Source: Phyllostachys edulis
Lineage: Eukaryota > Streptophyta > Magnoliopsida > Poales > Poaceae
Direction: 5' to 3'
DNA length: 64,000 nt
Assembly: GCA_036346405.1 (NCBI GenBank)
Contig: CM070548.1
Span: 69,101,739-69,165,738, forward strand
The translations under genes were made by a program, and so were the position numbers. Below are positions 1 through 11,311 of this stretch, piece after piece. Position 1 is the first letter of the stretch. Each line of letters starts with the position of its first letter. The notes below the pieces were generated by a model that saw only the letters and a list, made by a program, of their open reading frames with translations, searched no databases and was not told where the DNA came from.

Positions 1-578
1 TCAAGAGCGTCAACATGAGTTGGATAAACAATCGAGCGCCTTAAAAAAATTCGTTTGATCTTTTTTAGTGAACTCAATGGTTTCATGCTGATAGCAAGAG
101 TTAGAAACAGTACAATGCTAGGAAGTTCCTTCTAGCGGGCAGGACCATATGCAAAGAGGAAAGCCTTTGACTAAGTGTTGTGTATTTCTCCGACCAGTTT
201 GAACTAATTGAGTTTACCAAAAGGAGTCGAACAAACTATAAGAAACACACTCCACTTAGAGAATTTCTCAAAAAGAATGAAGAAATAAACTAAGTCAAAA
301 AAGAACTTGGTTGAAATTATTTCTACCAGATTTTATTGAACCAGTTTTTTTTTTGTGTTGGTAGCAAAAGTTAGGAACAAGTCAATACTAGGAAGTTCCT
401 TCTAGTGGGCAGGACCACGTGCAGAAAGGAAAGACTTCGACTAGGTGATGTTACCTTTCTTCGACCAGTGTAAAGAAAACCAAGTGTTAAAAAAATGATC
501 GAAAAATCATCAAAGCGCTACTCAATGTAAGACAATAAAGATTGAAAAAAGCTGAAACTTTATTGAGAAAGTAAGAAG
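1..578. other. Non-coding region between pol and 3' LTR of element A
   Basis: No coding frame is visible after the pol stop at 579. In Tat-type elements this space can be long and can hold an extra antisense gene, as element B shows, but only its first part is inside the window. It contains the tandem repeat described separately. Confidence 0.5.
88..480. repeat. Two-copy tandem repeat, period about 270 bp
   Basis: The block containing AGGAAGTTCCTTCTAG and GGGCAGGACCA occurs near 119-150 and again near 389-420, exactly 270 bases apart. Similar sequence extends on both sides (AGCAAGAGTTAG against AGCAAAAGTTAG upstream; a GGAAAG..TTCGACTA block downstream). It lies between pol and the 3' LTR of element A, where Tat-type elements often carry tandem repeats. 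Confidence 0.7.
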
Positions 579-1990
579 TTACACATAAAATTTACATAAT
601 TGGTCGATGCTCCAATAATTAGAGAGGACTCGGCCATCTTCCATTGCTAGTCGTACCGAGCTTGGTCGCGTAACTTCGACCACTATGTAAAGACCTTCCC
701 ACTTAGGGGGAGGAGGTTTGTTCCGATTAGACTGGGATTGAATCCTTTTCAATACCAAGTCACCTACAACATGGCTGCAAGGTTAGACTTTACGATCGTA
801 GTATTTTGCATAAGGCTTGTTGGTAGACTGCTGAACAGATTAAGGCTTGATTCCTCTTCTCTTCGAGTAGGTTGATGTCGTCCGCTCGAAGTTGTTCCTG
901 GTTAGAGTCGTTGAAAAGTTTGACCCTTGTCGACCGAATCTTTAGTTCTTGTGGAAGCATAGCTTCAGCTCCAAAAACTAGAAAAGGGTGTTTCACCTGT
1001 AGCCCGGCTAGCAGTCGTGCGAACTGCCCATAACACTGAGGGTAATTCTTGTACCCAAGCCCTCAAGCGCTTTATAAGCTGGTCGAAAACTCGAGTTTTG
1101 ATTCCCTACATAATTTGGCCATTCGCTCTTTCGATTGTCCTATTGCATTGTGGGTGGGCGGCATAGGCATAACACAACTTGGTACCCAATTCTTGCAAAA
1201 TTCTTAAAATTTTGCGCTCGAAAATTGTTTACCATTATCTGTAATTATTCGACTTGGGATGCCAAATCGAGTAATCACGCTTCTCATCATGAACTTCTTA
1301 GTTGCTTCCATTGTTGTCCCAGTTACAGGTTCAGCTTCAATCCATTTTGTGAACGTATCAATGGCCATAAAAAGTAACTTGTAGCCTCCTGATGCTTTTG
1401 GGAATGGTTATAGGATATCAAGACCCCAAGTCGCAAAAGGCCAAGAAAGATGTATAATTTGCAATGCCTAAGCCGGTTGATGTATTTGTACACACTTTTT
1501 CACCAACTTTTTGGCATCATGAAGGGCAGTTGGCCAGTAAAAACCTTGTCGAAAGGCTTTTCCGACAGTGTTCTGTAAGAAGCTTAAGTTCCATAGATGC
1601 CCCTGTGTATGTCGTGAAGGAAATTTAATCCTTCCCTCTGTGATATGATCGCATGAGTACCCCTTGAGTACCTCTTTTGTAGAGGACTCCTACGACCAAA
1701 GTATACATTTTGGTCTTACGGGATAAACGGACTACCTCGAGATCATCATTGGGTACTATACCTTTTTGTAAATACCCATAGATGAGATTCATCCAAGTAT
1801 CCTTATATTCTAGAGAGGTTGTCTCAATAGGAGTTGTTTTTGGTGTTTCGACTAGAGACGATTTCTGAAGCTATTCTAAGAAGATTCCTTTTGGTACTTG
1901 TGATCGGGAAGAAGCCATTCGAGCTAACTAGCCAACGAGAAAATTATCCTTCTGAGGGACGTATTGTACCTCGAAACCAAAAAAAATGCT
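579..1990 (-). pseudogene. Element A pol: integrase region, frameshifted
   Basis: The minus strand encodes, in pieces, an integrase: a zinc-binding-type N-terminal region with FYWPT (about 1,540), a core with AIDTFTKWIEAEPV (about 1,350), FGIPSRIITDNG (about 1,260) and later ERANGQI (about 1,110), then ETPFLVFGAEAMLP (about 960-1,000) and a C-terminal PPPPKWEGP segment (about 700), ending at a TAA at 579-581. Integrase inserts the cDNA into host DNA. The pieces are in different frames with internal stops, so no active enzyme is made. The order after RNase H confirms a Gypsy element. Confidence 0.8.
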
Positions 1991-2099
1991 TTTCAAGCTT
2001 TATGACTTCCGATAAGTATCGAGACATGGTTGGATTACAACACTAGTACTCTTTTCCGACCTGATTCACGACTAGTTGAGAGTCTCCTCTCACGAGTAG

Positions 2100-2734
2100 T
2101 CATCGAATTCCGAGCGCTTTCGCTGCTTGTATGCCAGCCAACAAACCTTCGTATTCTACCACGTTGTTAGTGGCAGGAAAGTTTAATTGAATAGAATACT
2201 TTAAGGTCTCACTTGCAGGAGATTCTAGGACAACCCCAACCTCCAATCCACTTAGCGTAAGTGACCCGTCAAAGTACTCGTCCACTAGTCGTGTGAATTG
2301 TAGTAGGGATCCTGAATAGGTTCAGGATTTGTCCATTCAGCAACAAAGTCTACCAAGATCTGGGATTTAATGGCCATTCAGAACACGAAATGGAGGTCAA
2401 ACTTCCCAAGTCCAACTGACCATTTTTTCATGCGTCCCGCTCCTTCCCTGTTTTAGAGGATCTCTCCTAAGGAAAACTCAGATGACATAATTATCTTGTG
2501 CGCCTGAAAATAATTCCTTAGTTTCTTCGAAGACATGAGGAGGGCATATAGAACTTTTTGTACCTGAGGGTATTGCTCCTTAGGCCCGTGCAAAATTTCA
2601 CTTACATAGTAGACTGGTCGTTGAACGTTCTCACGTTCCGCAACCAGTCCTGCGCTCACTACCTGTGGCGTGGCAGCTACATATGTTAAGAGCGTCTCTT
2701 CTGATTTTGGAGAAACTAGAACTAGAGCACTCAT
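2100..2734 (-). pseudogene. Element A pol: RNase H regions
   Basis: Two broken minus-strand frames. 2,734-2,453 carries the connection and first RNase H-like segment (ending of an LVYVAATPQVVSA type region with RPVYYVSE and GPKEQYP). 2,285-2,100 carries the second RNase H domain, with a DGS motif and ATNNVVEYEGLLAG. Two RNase H-type domains in a row are known in Tat-group Gypsy elements. The enzyme removes RNA from the RNA/DNA hybrid during reverse transcription. The domains are separated by stops and are not translatable as one protein. Confidence 0.78.
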
Positions 2735-2824
2735 AAGATACCTCTTGACATTCTCAAAGGCATTGTTTGCCTCTTCTAACTACTTGGAACCCTTGTGTTT
2801 TCTTAGAAGTTTGAAAAAAGAAAG

Positions 2825-3640
2825 TCATTTTCCTCCCAGTCGTGCGATGAAACGACTTAAAGCCGCCATGCATCTTGTGAGTTTTTGGACTTCTTTTTTC
2901 GTGGTCGGAGGGCTCATTTGTTCGATAGCCTTTATCTTTCCAGGATTTGCTTCGATTTCTCGTGCAGAGACAATGAATCTAAGCAATTTTCCTGATGAGA
3001 CTCCGAACACACACTTCTCAGGATTGAGTTTCAAATGGTGTTTTTTGAGGTTGTCGAATGTTTTTTGCAAATCGGAAATATGATTAAGATCGTCAACATA
3101 GGCTTTCTAATTTCGGCCTAGTTGAGGTAAAAAAAAAGTCTTTTGCATCAAGCGTTGAAAAGAAGTGCCAGCATTTTTTAGACCAAATGATATTTTGATA
3201 TAGCAAAATATTATGAATGCTGTAATAAATGTGGTCTTTTCTTCATCATCTAAACACATCCTAATATGATGATAACCAGAATATACATCTAGAAAACTTA
3301 ATATTTCACAACCAGCAGTAGAGTCAACCAACTGATCAATACCAGGAAGAGGAAAATCATCTTTTGGACAGGTTTTATTGAGATCGGTAAAGTCTACACA
3401 CATACGCCACTTACTATTAGACTTTCTAACCATTGCAGGGTTAGCTAACCACTCTGGGTGGCCGACTTCTCTTATAAAACCTACTTTAAGTAGCTTGTTC
3501 AATTCTGATCTAATAGCATCTCCTCGATCAGGTGCAAATCTCCGTAATTTTTGTTTTACAGGTTTCTTATCAGGATGGAGAGCTAGTCTGTGCTCGATCA
3601 CCTCCTTGGGGACTCCGGGCATGTCGGATGCTTGCCACAT
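2825..3640 (-). pseudogene. Element A pol: reverse transcriptase, interrupted
   Basis: The minus-strand frame 3,640-3,107 begins within the region before RT (MPGVPKEVIEHRL) and contains WRMCVDFTDLNK, FPLPGIDQLVD and FGLKNAGTSFQRLM, the usual Gypsy RT blocks. The frame stops just before the catalytic YVDD position. A second frame, 3,070-2,825, carries the thumb side (LNPEKCVFGV, TTKKEVQKL). A frame break at the active site means no working polymerase. Confidence 0.85.
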
Positions 3641-3799
3641 GAAGACATCTGCGTTAGCTCGGAGGAAGGTGACGAGGGTGTCTTCCTGTTTAGGGTCGGA
3701 AGTATCCCCAATGCGAACATCTTTGAAGGCTCCTCTAGATTCATCGAAACTTTTTTTACTTGATCGTTCAGCTTTGGTGTAGCTTTAGGCTTCGACTGT

Positions 3800-4007
3800 T
3801 TGGTCAGTCAAAGGTTGATTCTTGCTTGCTTCTCGAGTTGGTATCTAGCCAACCATGTCGAGGGATTTACGGTCATATGTAAGCGCCATCTTTTTATTAT
3901 AGCGAACTGTGATCACTCCTTTGGGACCTGACATCTGAAGATATTGATAACCACAATGAGCAGTCATTAGGAATCGTACCAAAGTTGGTTGTCCGAGTAT
4001 GGCATTG
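3800..4007 (-). pseudogene. Element A protease, C-terminal half (downstream of the B insertion)
   Basis: The minus strand here encodes the C-terminal part of an aspartic protease (NAILGQPTL followed by HCGYQYLQM and GPKGVITV). The sequence begins abruptly at the B junction at 4,007. Its N-terminal half with the active-site aspartate is at 17,207-16,887 on the other side of B. CATTG at 4,003-4,007 is the left copy of the target duplication. Confidence 0.85.
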
Positions 4008-4625
4008 TGTCGAAGTCTGGGACTCTTGTCACAGAAAAAACAAAACAAGAATATAAAGGAAAAATAGAGATTACTATCTATTCGTCAAAGGACTCAAAAT
4101 GGTGAATGTGTATTGCAAAGAGTATGCTCTAATTGCAGGAAAAGTGGCTATGAATACACGTGGAATAGGGTTTGGATGTGAATCTATGTTACAAGGGCAC
4201 ATAGGCCGGACTATTTATAGTTTTACAAGTGTTGGCAGTTTGTCACAGTGGTGCCTCTTTGCCCAAAGGTTACATCTCTTCGAGCCAACAGTTACGTCTC
4301 TTCGTGATGACCGTTATCGCCGATATCTCCATGTGTAGCTGTTATTAACCACACGTGGGTAACCGCTTTCTAAGACCTCCTCTGCGGGGGAGAGATCCTG
4401 GAGTGGTCCTGGAGTGGTCCTAGAGGAACCCATAGACGAGGTCCAACTGGGCCTCCGGAAAAGGTTTTGGGAATGGTCATAGAAAATACTTTTTAGGCCA
4501 CCTTCCGACTGTTTAATTGACCTTAGGCCCAGAAAAGTAACTTAGGCCCAATAAAAATCTGGCTTATCTATAAATAAGCAAATAAAGGTATACCCGAATT
4601 ATTGACTAGTCAACAATCCTCGTTG
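4008..4625 (-). repeat. 3' LTR of element B
   Basis: Begins TGTCGAAGTC next to the CATTG duplication. It matches 16,271-16,881 along its length, with scattered substitutions and small indels. The inner boundary near 4,625 (CCTCGTTG against CCTCGTCA in the other copy) is approximate because the terminal two bases differ. A minus-strand TATA box is at 4,211-4,220. Confidence 0.88.
4211..4220 (-). promoter_or_regulatory. TATA box in element B 3' LTR
   Basis: The minus strand reads CTATAAATAG. The same site occurs at the matching place in the other LTR, supporting minus orientation of the element. Confidence 0.65.
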
Positions 4626-5500
4626 GCTAGCCCCTCAACTTACTTGAAGATATTTTTTTACCAGTACTAGACTTGGTCAATAAGATAGTTTTACTTGAGT
4701 TGTAAATAACTATTTCCCTTAAGAAGCAGGAGCGTCAGCCATATATATTTACGAAAGCAATTCCCGAAGGGACAAATATGTTTTAGTCTTCAGCGATTTA
4801 TTAGGAACAAACTCTAATAAAATCCCATCTGTTAAACTTCCGTCTGGTTTATTTAATTCTACCGTAGGTTAACATTCCTTTAGAGACTTCCATCAAATCT
4901 CTATCCTCAAAGCTTCTTATGACTAAGAACTCATATTGCTTTGGCATTTCTCTTCCTATGGTTGGAACATACAATAGACAACATCCACGAACCAAATTGA
5001 CTTTTCGACCACCTTTGTTTAAGGTGGTCGGACAGTCGGTTAGCTTTATGGATTAAAGTCTTTAAGGGGTTGATAGAAGGAAATCCCGATGATCAGGTGA
5101 TCTTCTTTCAAGACGTATATCAAGGTAACCTCTATGTTAAGCAGTTTTGTACCTTTCCACCCACGATGGATACAGGATGAAGATAACTTTGAGAAAAGAA
5201 AAAAAACCTTGCAACTACTTTTTCTTACACATCTCTGATGCGCGAAACATCCTCCTTAACCGAACGTGAGTTGTCGTGTCACCGCTAATCGAGGTGCAGT
5301 TGTTACATCCTTGAGGTAGTGGGTTTTAAATACACCAAGGGTATATATATAGATCTTTTACCCCTCCTTAGGCATGTTTTTACCCTAGTCATTTTCACTT
5401 TCCCCTTTCACCGAGTACCTTTCGTCCTCCATGAACCTTCGAAGAGAAGGATCCCTAAGTCCGCCATTGAACCGAAGCAATGGCGGGATGAAAATCGTCA
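4626..5500. other. Non-coding stretch between B's 3' LTR and its antisense gene
   Basis: No pol-like or other recognisable coding sequence on either strand. This is the 5' flank of the plus-strand gene starting at 5,501. A TATA-like ATATATATAG lies at about 5,342-5,351, roughly 150 bases upstream of its first ATG, and could be its promoter; that is inference. Confidence 0.5.
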
Positions 5501-8500
5501 ATGCTATCCGCGGAGGAGCTCAAAGGATTGGAGCAGGATAGGCATCTACTAGAGAAGGCTCTCATCAAGTGGCGTGCACCGGGGAGGGAGATTGAACCAA
5601 ACCCTCCGGCTGGTTTCATGATACTCTTCATGCCCTACCTCCGGGCAGGCCTCCGCTTGCTCGAGAGTGATTTTCTGATCGAAGTTCTTAATCATTATGG
5701 AATTGAGTTGGTTCATCTTGTACTAAATCCAGTTCTGGTACTTAGTGTTTTCGCCCACATGTTTGAGGCATTTTTAGAGATACCCCCTAGTCTGTATTTG
5801 TTTATGTTTTATTACCAAATCATCCGCAACAAGAAAGGTGCTAGTGCTTTGGGCTCTTTTTATTTCAAATTTTAAGATGCCAGCAAGAAGATGTTTCCCT
5901 TCTTGGTTACCAAGGATGCCAACCAGACATGGAGTAAGGAATGGTTTTATTCCGAAGTTCCGAAAGAGAGTAGAATTACTTACAATCGTAATGCACCACT
6001 GGAGTGGTCCTCAAAAAGTCAAAATACCGACAAAGAGATCAAGCTCTCAAATGATGAGAAGAGAGTGATCCTACTGATCAGCAACCTAGTAGAGGGAGGT
6101 CTAACTGGACGAAAGGTTGTCCATGACTTCCTCAAGAACAATATTTTCCCTCTCCAGAAGAGGGAAATACTATCCTGCAATCATGGTGTCCCTAAAAATG
6201 GTAACATCTTACTCATCTTTTTACTCAAACTGAATTTTCATAGTTAAAGTATAGTAATTATTCATTATACTGCAGCTCTCTCAAGTGATGAGGTCCTAGC
6301 TAGGACCTCAGTCCTGTTAAAGGATCGGGTTCCAGAAAAGGAACCGATCGATATAGAGGCACAACCCCCAAGCTTTATTGGGGCGACTTTATCACTTAGG
6401 AAAGATCGCAAAGTGGCAAGTATTCATAGAAATTAATTAGACATAAGAAGTAAATTTACTCGTGCCTAATTTGTATGTTTTTGGACAGACGACATCAAAG
6501 AAACATCCCATCTCAGATGTCAGTGCAAGCTCTTCTTCTTCTTTGGCAAAGAGTGCAAGGATTACTTCCAGACCTCCTGTTGCGCCAAAGAAGACTAAAC
6601 CCACACCGGCTTTAGCCTCAGTTTCCCCAAGACCTCTTGCTTTAATCCCAACTTCTTCGAGACTTTCTACCCGAGAGGTATTGAAAATAAAAGTTAAGAC
6701 TTCTATTTCCCGATATGTCTCCAACCCCCAAGCCAATATCTTCTATATCAACTTTCTTGGCTGGGGTGGTCCAGGGTGAAGGATCGTCAGAAGAGTCTAA
6801 AGAGGAGGTCCCTTTTTAGAGGGTTCCAAGGCCAAGGAAGAGCAAAGGAGGTACCCTACTTTCACTGTGAATGAGGACTTCATGTCGCTTTTTAGCGAAA
6901 CTAGTTTCGAGATCAAGTAAGTTCTTCGATTATAATTATATAATTTTGGCTTAAAAATGACTAATCCTCTTTTTTCTCTTTAGCCTTTCTTTGCCGTCAG
7001 ACCTGAAAAGGGGACAACTAACTGTTCAAGAACAATTTTTGTCACTAATTGTATTGGCAACAGAGGAATCCCTGGCAAAGGAAATTCCGCCAATGGAAGG
7101 ACTTCCTAGGACCACTAAGGAAGTGGTCCAAGAAGTCCTGGCGACGGCTATTGGGACATCCTAAGGTACATCGCTGGACATGGAGGTCCAAACGGAGAGG
7201 ACCACCCTAGAGGATCAGATGGAAGAGGTGGTCCATGAGACCATCGAAACTCAAGATGAAGATGATTATATCTTGGTAAGCTTTTTATCTTGATAATTTT
7301 TCTTTGAATTTATCAGTATAAATCTAACTCATAGGATGCCTTAGGAGCTACAAAATACTAGTACTGATCGAACCAGAGGAGTTTTTCGTCTGGTTCAATT
7401 GGATCAACCTGAACATGAAATTCCTCTAGGAAGTTCTCCTTCCAGAATCGAAAAGAAGGACCTCTAGGACCTCATGATATCTGTCAAAAGGTGCTGGAGG
7501 GTCAACATTGACATGGTAAAGGAGATTAAGACTTTTGCAAGGAGAAAGAGAAGTAAGTACATGAAGTTATTATTCAATCGTAAGATTCTAACTAAATAAT
7601 TAACTTATGCCTCTGCTTTACTTCAAAGGAGTGCTTGGCGAAAAAGTGGACAAGAAAGTGCCAATCTACACTTCATGCTCTCAGATTGAAATTATCTGAG
7701 GTGGAGAAAAGATCTGAGACGAGTGCCGTGGTCATGGTAGAGAAGACCGAAGAGATCTGCCTCTTGACTTAGAAGAATGAAAAGTTACAAGAGATCTTGG
7801 ATAGACAATCTAAAGAAAGTCATGATCTCTTTGAACAGAACAAAATGCTCATTAAGAAGAAAGAAGGTAAAAGATTTCTCTTCATTTTTATAGAGTATTT
7901 GATCTATTATTTGTAATGCATAAATTTTATTCTCTTTTTTTGTTCTTTCTTAGAACTAGAAAAGGCAAAAGAGGATCTTTAGAAGACCTCTTCTAATAAT
8001 GATCTTCAAATTCAAGACTTAAAGAAAGTGGAGAAACGAAGTCGTACTGCCATAGAAGAACTTGAAAAGAAGGTGGATACCTTGATGAAGGCTGGCAAGG
8101 AAATTACTATGGTTATAGGAAATAGCTTTTCTCATATCTCGGCTTCTCTACGAGAAATTACAAAGCAACCGAAGTCTCTGGTAACTCCTCTCGCAACCAA
8201 GATGACCTTGGACAACCTTAGGAATGACATTTATACTCAAATTACATATATTCAAAAACAAATACCTGCTATGAAGACTACCCTATATCAATCTTTGACG
8301 AGAGCAATTAGTCAAGCTTTAAACCGAGTCTTGTTAAAGATAGATCTCGTTTATGGGGATTTTGTTGATCTTCAGAAGCTTTTCCCTGCACTCAAGTTCA
8401 AGATAAAAGAAGCAGGTATTGCGGTCCAAGCCAAGATCACACCAGTAGTAGCAAAGATCATCAGGAATATTGAAGCTAGTGCTCCTGCCCTTCCCTCAAG

Positions 8501-8507
8501 TGCTCCT
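5501..8507 (+). pseudogene. Antisense spliced gene of element B, 'putative gypsy type transposon' domain protein
   Basis: Plus-strand gene inside a minus-strand retrotransposon. Exon 1 from the ATG at 5,501 encodes a region (NPPAGFMILFMPYLRAGL, LNPVLVLSVFAHMFEAFL) matching my memory of the plant family annotated 'putative gypsy type transposon' (PF04195). One in-frame TAA at 5,873-5,875 interrupts it; the same frame resumes with KEWFYSEVP and NDEKRVI. Five GT-AG introns are visible: 6,201-6,275, 6,917-6,983, 7,276-7,334, 7,553-7,628 and 7,868-7,953. The middle is Ser/Pro/Lys-rich; the last part (8,028-8,507) is a helical, coiled-coil-like segment. The 3' end is cut by the Copia fragment at 8,508. 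Function is unknown; such genes are described in Tat elements. The stop and truncation make it a probable pseudogene. Confidence 0.72.
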
Positions 8508-9691
8508 GGGTTTTGTTGATCCAAAGAATGCTAGTAAAGTATGCAAACTTCAAAAGTCCATTTATGGGTTGAAGCAAGCATCTCGAAGTTGGAATATACG
8601 TTTTGATGAGGAGATCAAAAGATTTGGTTTCATTAAGAACAAAGAAGAACCTTGTGTTTACATGAAGTTTAGTGGGAGCGCGCTTATTATTCTAATCTTA
8701 TATGTGAATGAAATATTATTGATTGGTAATGACATTCCTATGCTGGAATCCATTAAGTCATCATTGAAAAATAGTTTTTTTTATAAAGGACCTAGGAGAG
8801 GCAGCATATATCTTAGGGATAAAGATCTATAGAGATAGATCAAGAAGGCTAATTGGATTAAATCAAAGTACTTATATTGACAAGATGTTGATTCGGTTCA
8901 ACATGAAGGATGCCAAGAAAGGGTTCTTGCCTATGTCACATGGCATAAGTCTTAGCAAGAGTCAGTGTCATTCGACAACTGATGAGCGAGACCGAATGAA
9001 TGGTATTCCATATGCTTCAGCAATTGGATCTATCATGTATGCCATGATATGTACTCGACCAGATGTATCATATGCTCTAAGTGTTACGAGTAGATACCAA
9101 GCTAATCCTGGTAAAGGTCACTAGACAGTTGTGAAAAACATTCTTAAGTACCTAAGAAGGACTAAGGATGCGTTCCTAGTTTATGGCGGTGATGAAGAGA
9201 TCGTTGTAAATGGTTACACCGATGCAAGCTTCCAAACCGACAAAGATGATTATCGTTCGCAATCTAGATTTGTATTCATTTTGAATGGAGGAGCAGTGAG
9301 CTGGAAAAGTTCCAAGCAAGAAACGGTTACTGATTCTACGATAGAGGCCGAGTACATTGCGGCTTTTGAAGCTGCAAAATAAGGTGTTTGGATAAGGAAC
9401 TTCATTGCTGAGTTGGGTGTGGTTTCGAGTGCCTTGAGCCCAATGGATCTCTATTGTGATAATAATGGAGCCATTGTGCAGGCTAAGGAGCCTAGATCCC
9501 ATCAGAAGTCCAAGCATATACTCAAGTGTTGTCATCTTATTCGCGAATTGGTGGATAGAGGAGATGTTAAGATATGCAAAGTTCATACGGATTTAAATGT
9601 TGCTGATCCGTTGACAAAGCCTCTCACACAACCAAAGCATGAGGCACACACAAGAGCTATCGGTATTAGATACCTAGATGATCGACTCTAG
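8508..9691 (+). pseudogene. Copia RT/RNase H fragment
   Basis: Contains KSIYGLKQASRSW, then LYVNEILLIGND where Copia RTs normally have YVDD (the second and third positions are changed to N and E), CTRPDVSYALSV, the RNase H motifs YTDASF and SSKQETV.DSTIEAEY, and ADPLTKPL at the C-terminus. Frames break at about 8,832, 9,123 (TAG) and 9,382 (TAA). Reverse transcriptase copies element RNA; this remnant lacks the N-terminal RT, integrase, protease and Gag and has a damaged catalytic motif, so it is inactive. Confidence 0.9.
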
Positions 9692-10439
9692 TGCAAGTGG
9701 GAGACTGTTGGAAATATGCCCTAGAGGCAATCATAGAGATGATTATATTTCATTATGTTAATAATATTGGATAATATGTTATCTTGTTCCTAGAATAATA
9801 TCATTAATATTTATTATCAAGTATGTGACTTAATTGTGAAACTCTATATTTCTGCGATGATTATTCTTAAACATTCCCTGGTCGGAAACATATGAGAACA
9901 CATATGAATAGACTAGCATATGTATTGGTTGATGATTATGTTTCGCAAGTCATGGATATGGAGATATCAAACCAATAATACGGACATATGTTAGAGAACA
10001 TGGTATTGGATAAGACCCACCTTGAGACACTATTGAGGTTGTTATGATTCTATGTGTCGTTAGTTGGTCTCAAGCAAAGGTGATGTATAATCCTTAGACC
10101 TGAGATCAACATGGTTTCCTACATGTATAATAACACTCTTAGGGGTTGCCAATCGCTACTCGTTACTAGGTAGTTATAAAGGTAGCTTTCGGGTATGCTT
10201 TGAAACATGCGGAGGAATATGACTAGTCGGATATGGGATTTGCCCCTCCTAACATAACAGGAGAGATGTCTCTGGGCCCCTCGTTGTGGTCGGATAAAGT
10301 AAATGCATGGCCATGCCACTAGTAGTCGAAGTGTTCGACCACGTGAAGTTATCCGACACTCGATCGAGAAAGTATTGAATAGTCCATGGATGACACAACA
10401 TCTCACCAGGAGTTCAACCAGATATCGTGAGAAAAAGGG

Positions 10440-10620
10440 AGAATACACGAGTAGGTTGCTTAGTTCGATTAGTTACGGACTGGTCGTAGACTGGTCGAAC
10501 ATAATCATAGAGTGGTCGTAACCTGGTCGTAAAGAGTTACGAACTGGTCCTAACTAAATACGAACTGATCGTATAGAGATAGGACCTGGCTGTAAGTGAT
10601 GAGGACCTGATCGTAAATCA
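10440..10620 (+). repeat. Cluster of GGTCGTA-type short repeats in the Copia LTR
   Basis: About eight imperfect copies of (A)CTGGTCGTA(A) spaced 15-30 bases apart, upstream of the TATA box, in the likely U3 region. This placement suggests an enhancer-like array; that is inference. Confidence 0.6.
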
Positions 10621-10830
10621 TATTGCAATAAAATTCGTTCGATATAATTTATGTGTATTCGAGAATCGTTATGTCCTGCTAGGTACCGCTAACGACTCGT
10701 GGTTGGAAAGGTGTTTCCGAGTCACAACCGAATACGCATAAACCTAATGGGTCACACACTTAACGGGTTGGAAAAAACCAGTATGGATACGATTCGTAAA
10801 ACGTGTTCGGATAGGATCTGTCATGGACAC

Positions 10831-10838
10831 TATATAAG
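10831..10838 (+). promoter_or_regulatory. TATA box of the Copia LTR
   Basis: TATATAAG on the plus strand, preceded by GGACAC and followed by a GC-richer segment, as expected for the U3/R border of an LTR. Confidence 0.6.
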
Positions 10839-11311
10839 GAGATACTTGAGGCTATTGGTAAACAGACGAGTTGACGTAAGTTGCTCCACCGAAAGCCATA
10901 GCCGCCATCTTCCTGAGAGCTCTGCCGTGCGACTTCGTGCTAGCATACCGGTGTACAGTTGTTCCTTCCCTGGACGTGTGGATACCGTAGAGGCACTACT
11001 ACGGTTGTTGTTGCGCTTGAGGACAATCCGCGATTTTCATAAGGAACTACAGAGGTTGCTGGAGGAGACAATCGACTCACGAGGACGCAGACGATCGACT
11101 ACGACCACTGCATCGATGTGCTCGACGCTGGACGATCGACTACGACCACTACATCGACGTGCTCTACGTTGGACCAGGCTGCTCCAACTATTCTTCCGCT
11201 ACTTTGCGCGTCTGGTGGTAACGATCTGTGATCATCTTCTTGCTTGGCTTCCTGGTTTACATGGTAGAAATTTTTGAATTGTTGCTATCGTAGCCTACCC
11301 GTATCCCTACA

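Larger units (their letters stand above)
8508..11311 (+). mobile_element. 5'-truncated Ty1/Copia fragment with 3' LTR, inside element B
   Basis: Plus-strand Copia sequence starts abruptly within the reverse transcriptase at 8,508. It continues through RT and RNase H to a stop at 9,691, a polypurine tract (GTGGGAGAC) and an LTR starting TGTTGGAAATATGCCCTAGA at 9,706. The right end near 11,311 (ATCCCTACA) is inferred from a CA terminus and from where element B's RNase H sequence resumes. No 5' LTR and no target duplication exist, so the left side was deleted together with B's integrase. Confidence 0.82.
9706..11311 (+). repeat. Copia 3' LTR (about 1.6 kb)
   Basis: Starts TGTTGGAAATATGCCCTAGA directly after the polypurine tract; this opening is common in grass Copia LTRs. 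Position 10,440-10,620 holds repeated ACTGGTCGTA-like units and 10,831-10,838 a TATA box. Its end at 11,311 is an estimate. Confidence 0.75.

Noticed and set aside
10119..11277. Long frames in the Copia LTR
   Set aside because: They lie wholly within the LTR, cross its TATA box and repeat cluster, and match no protein family.
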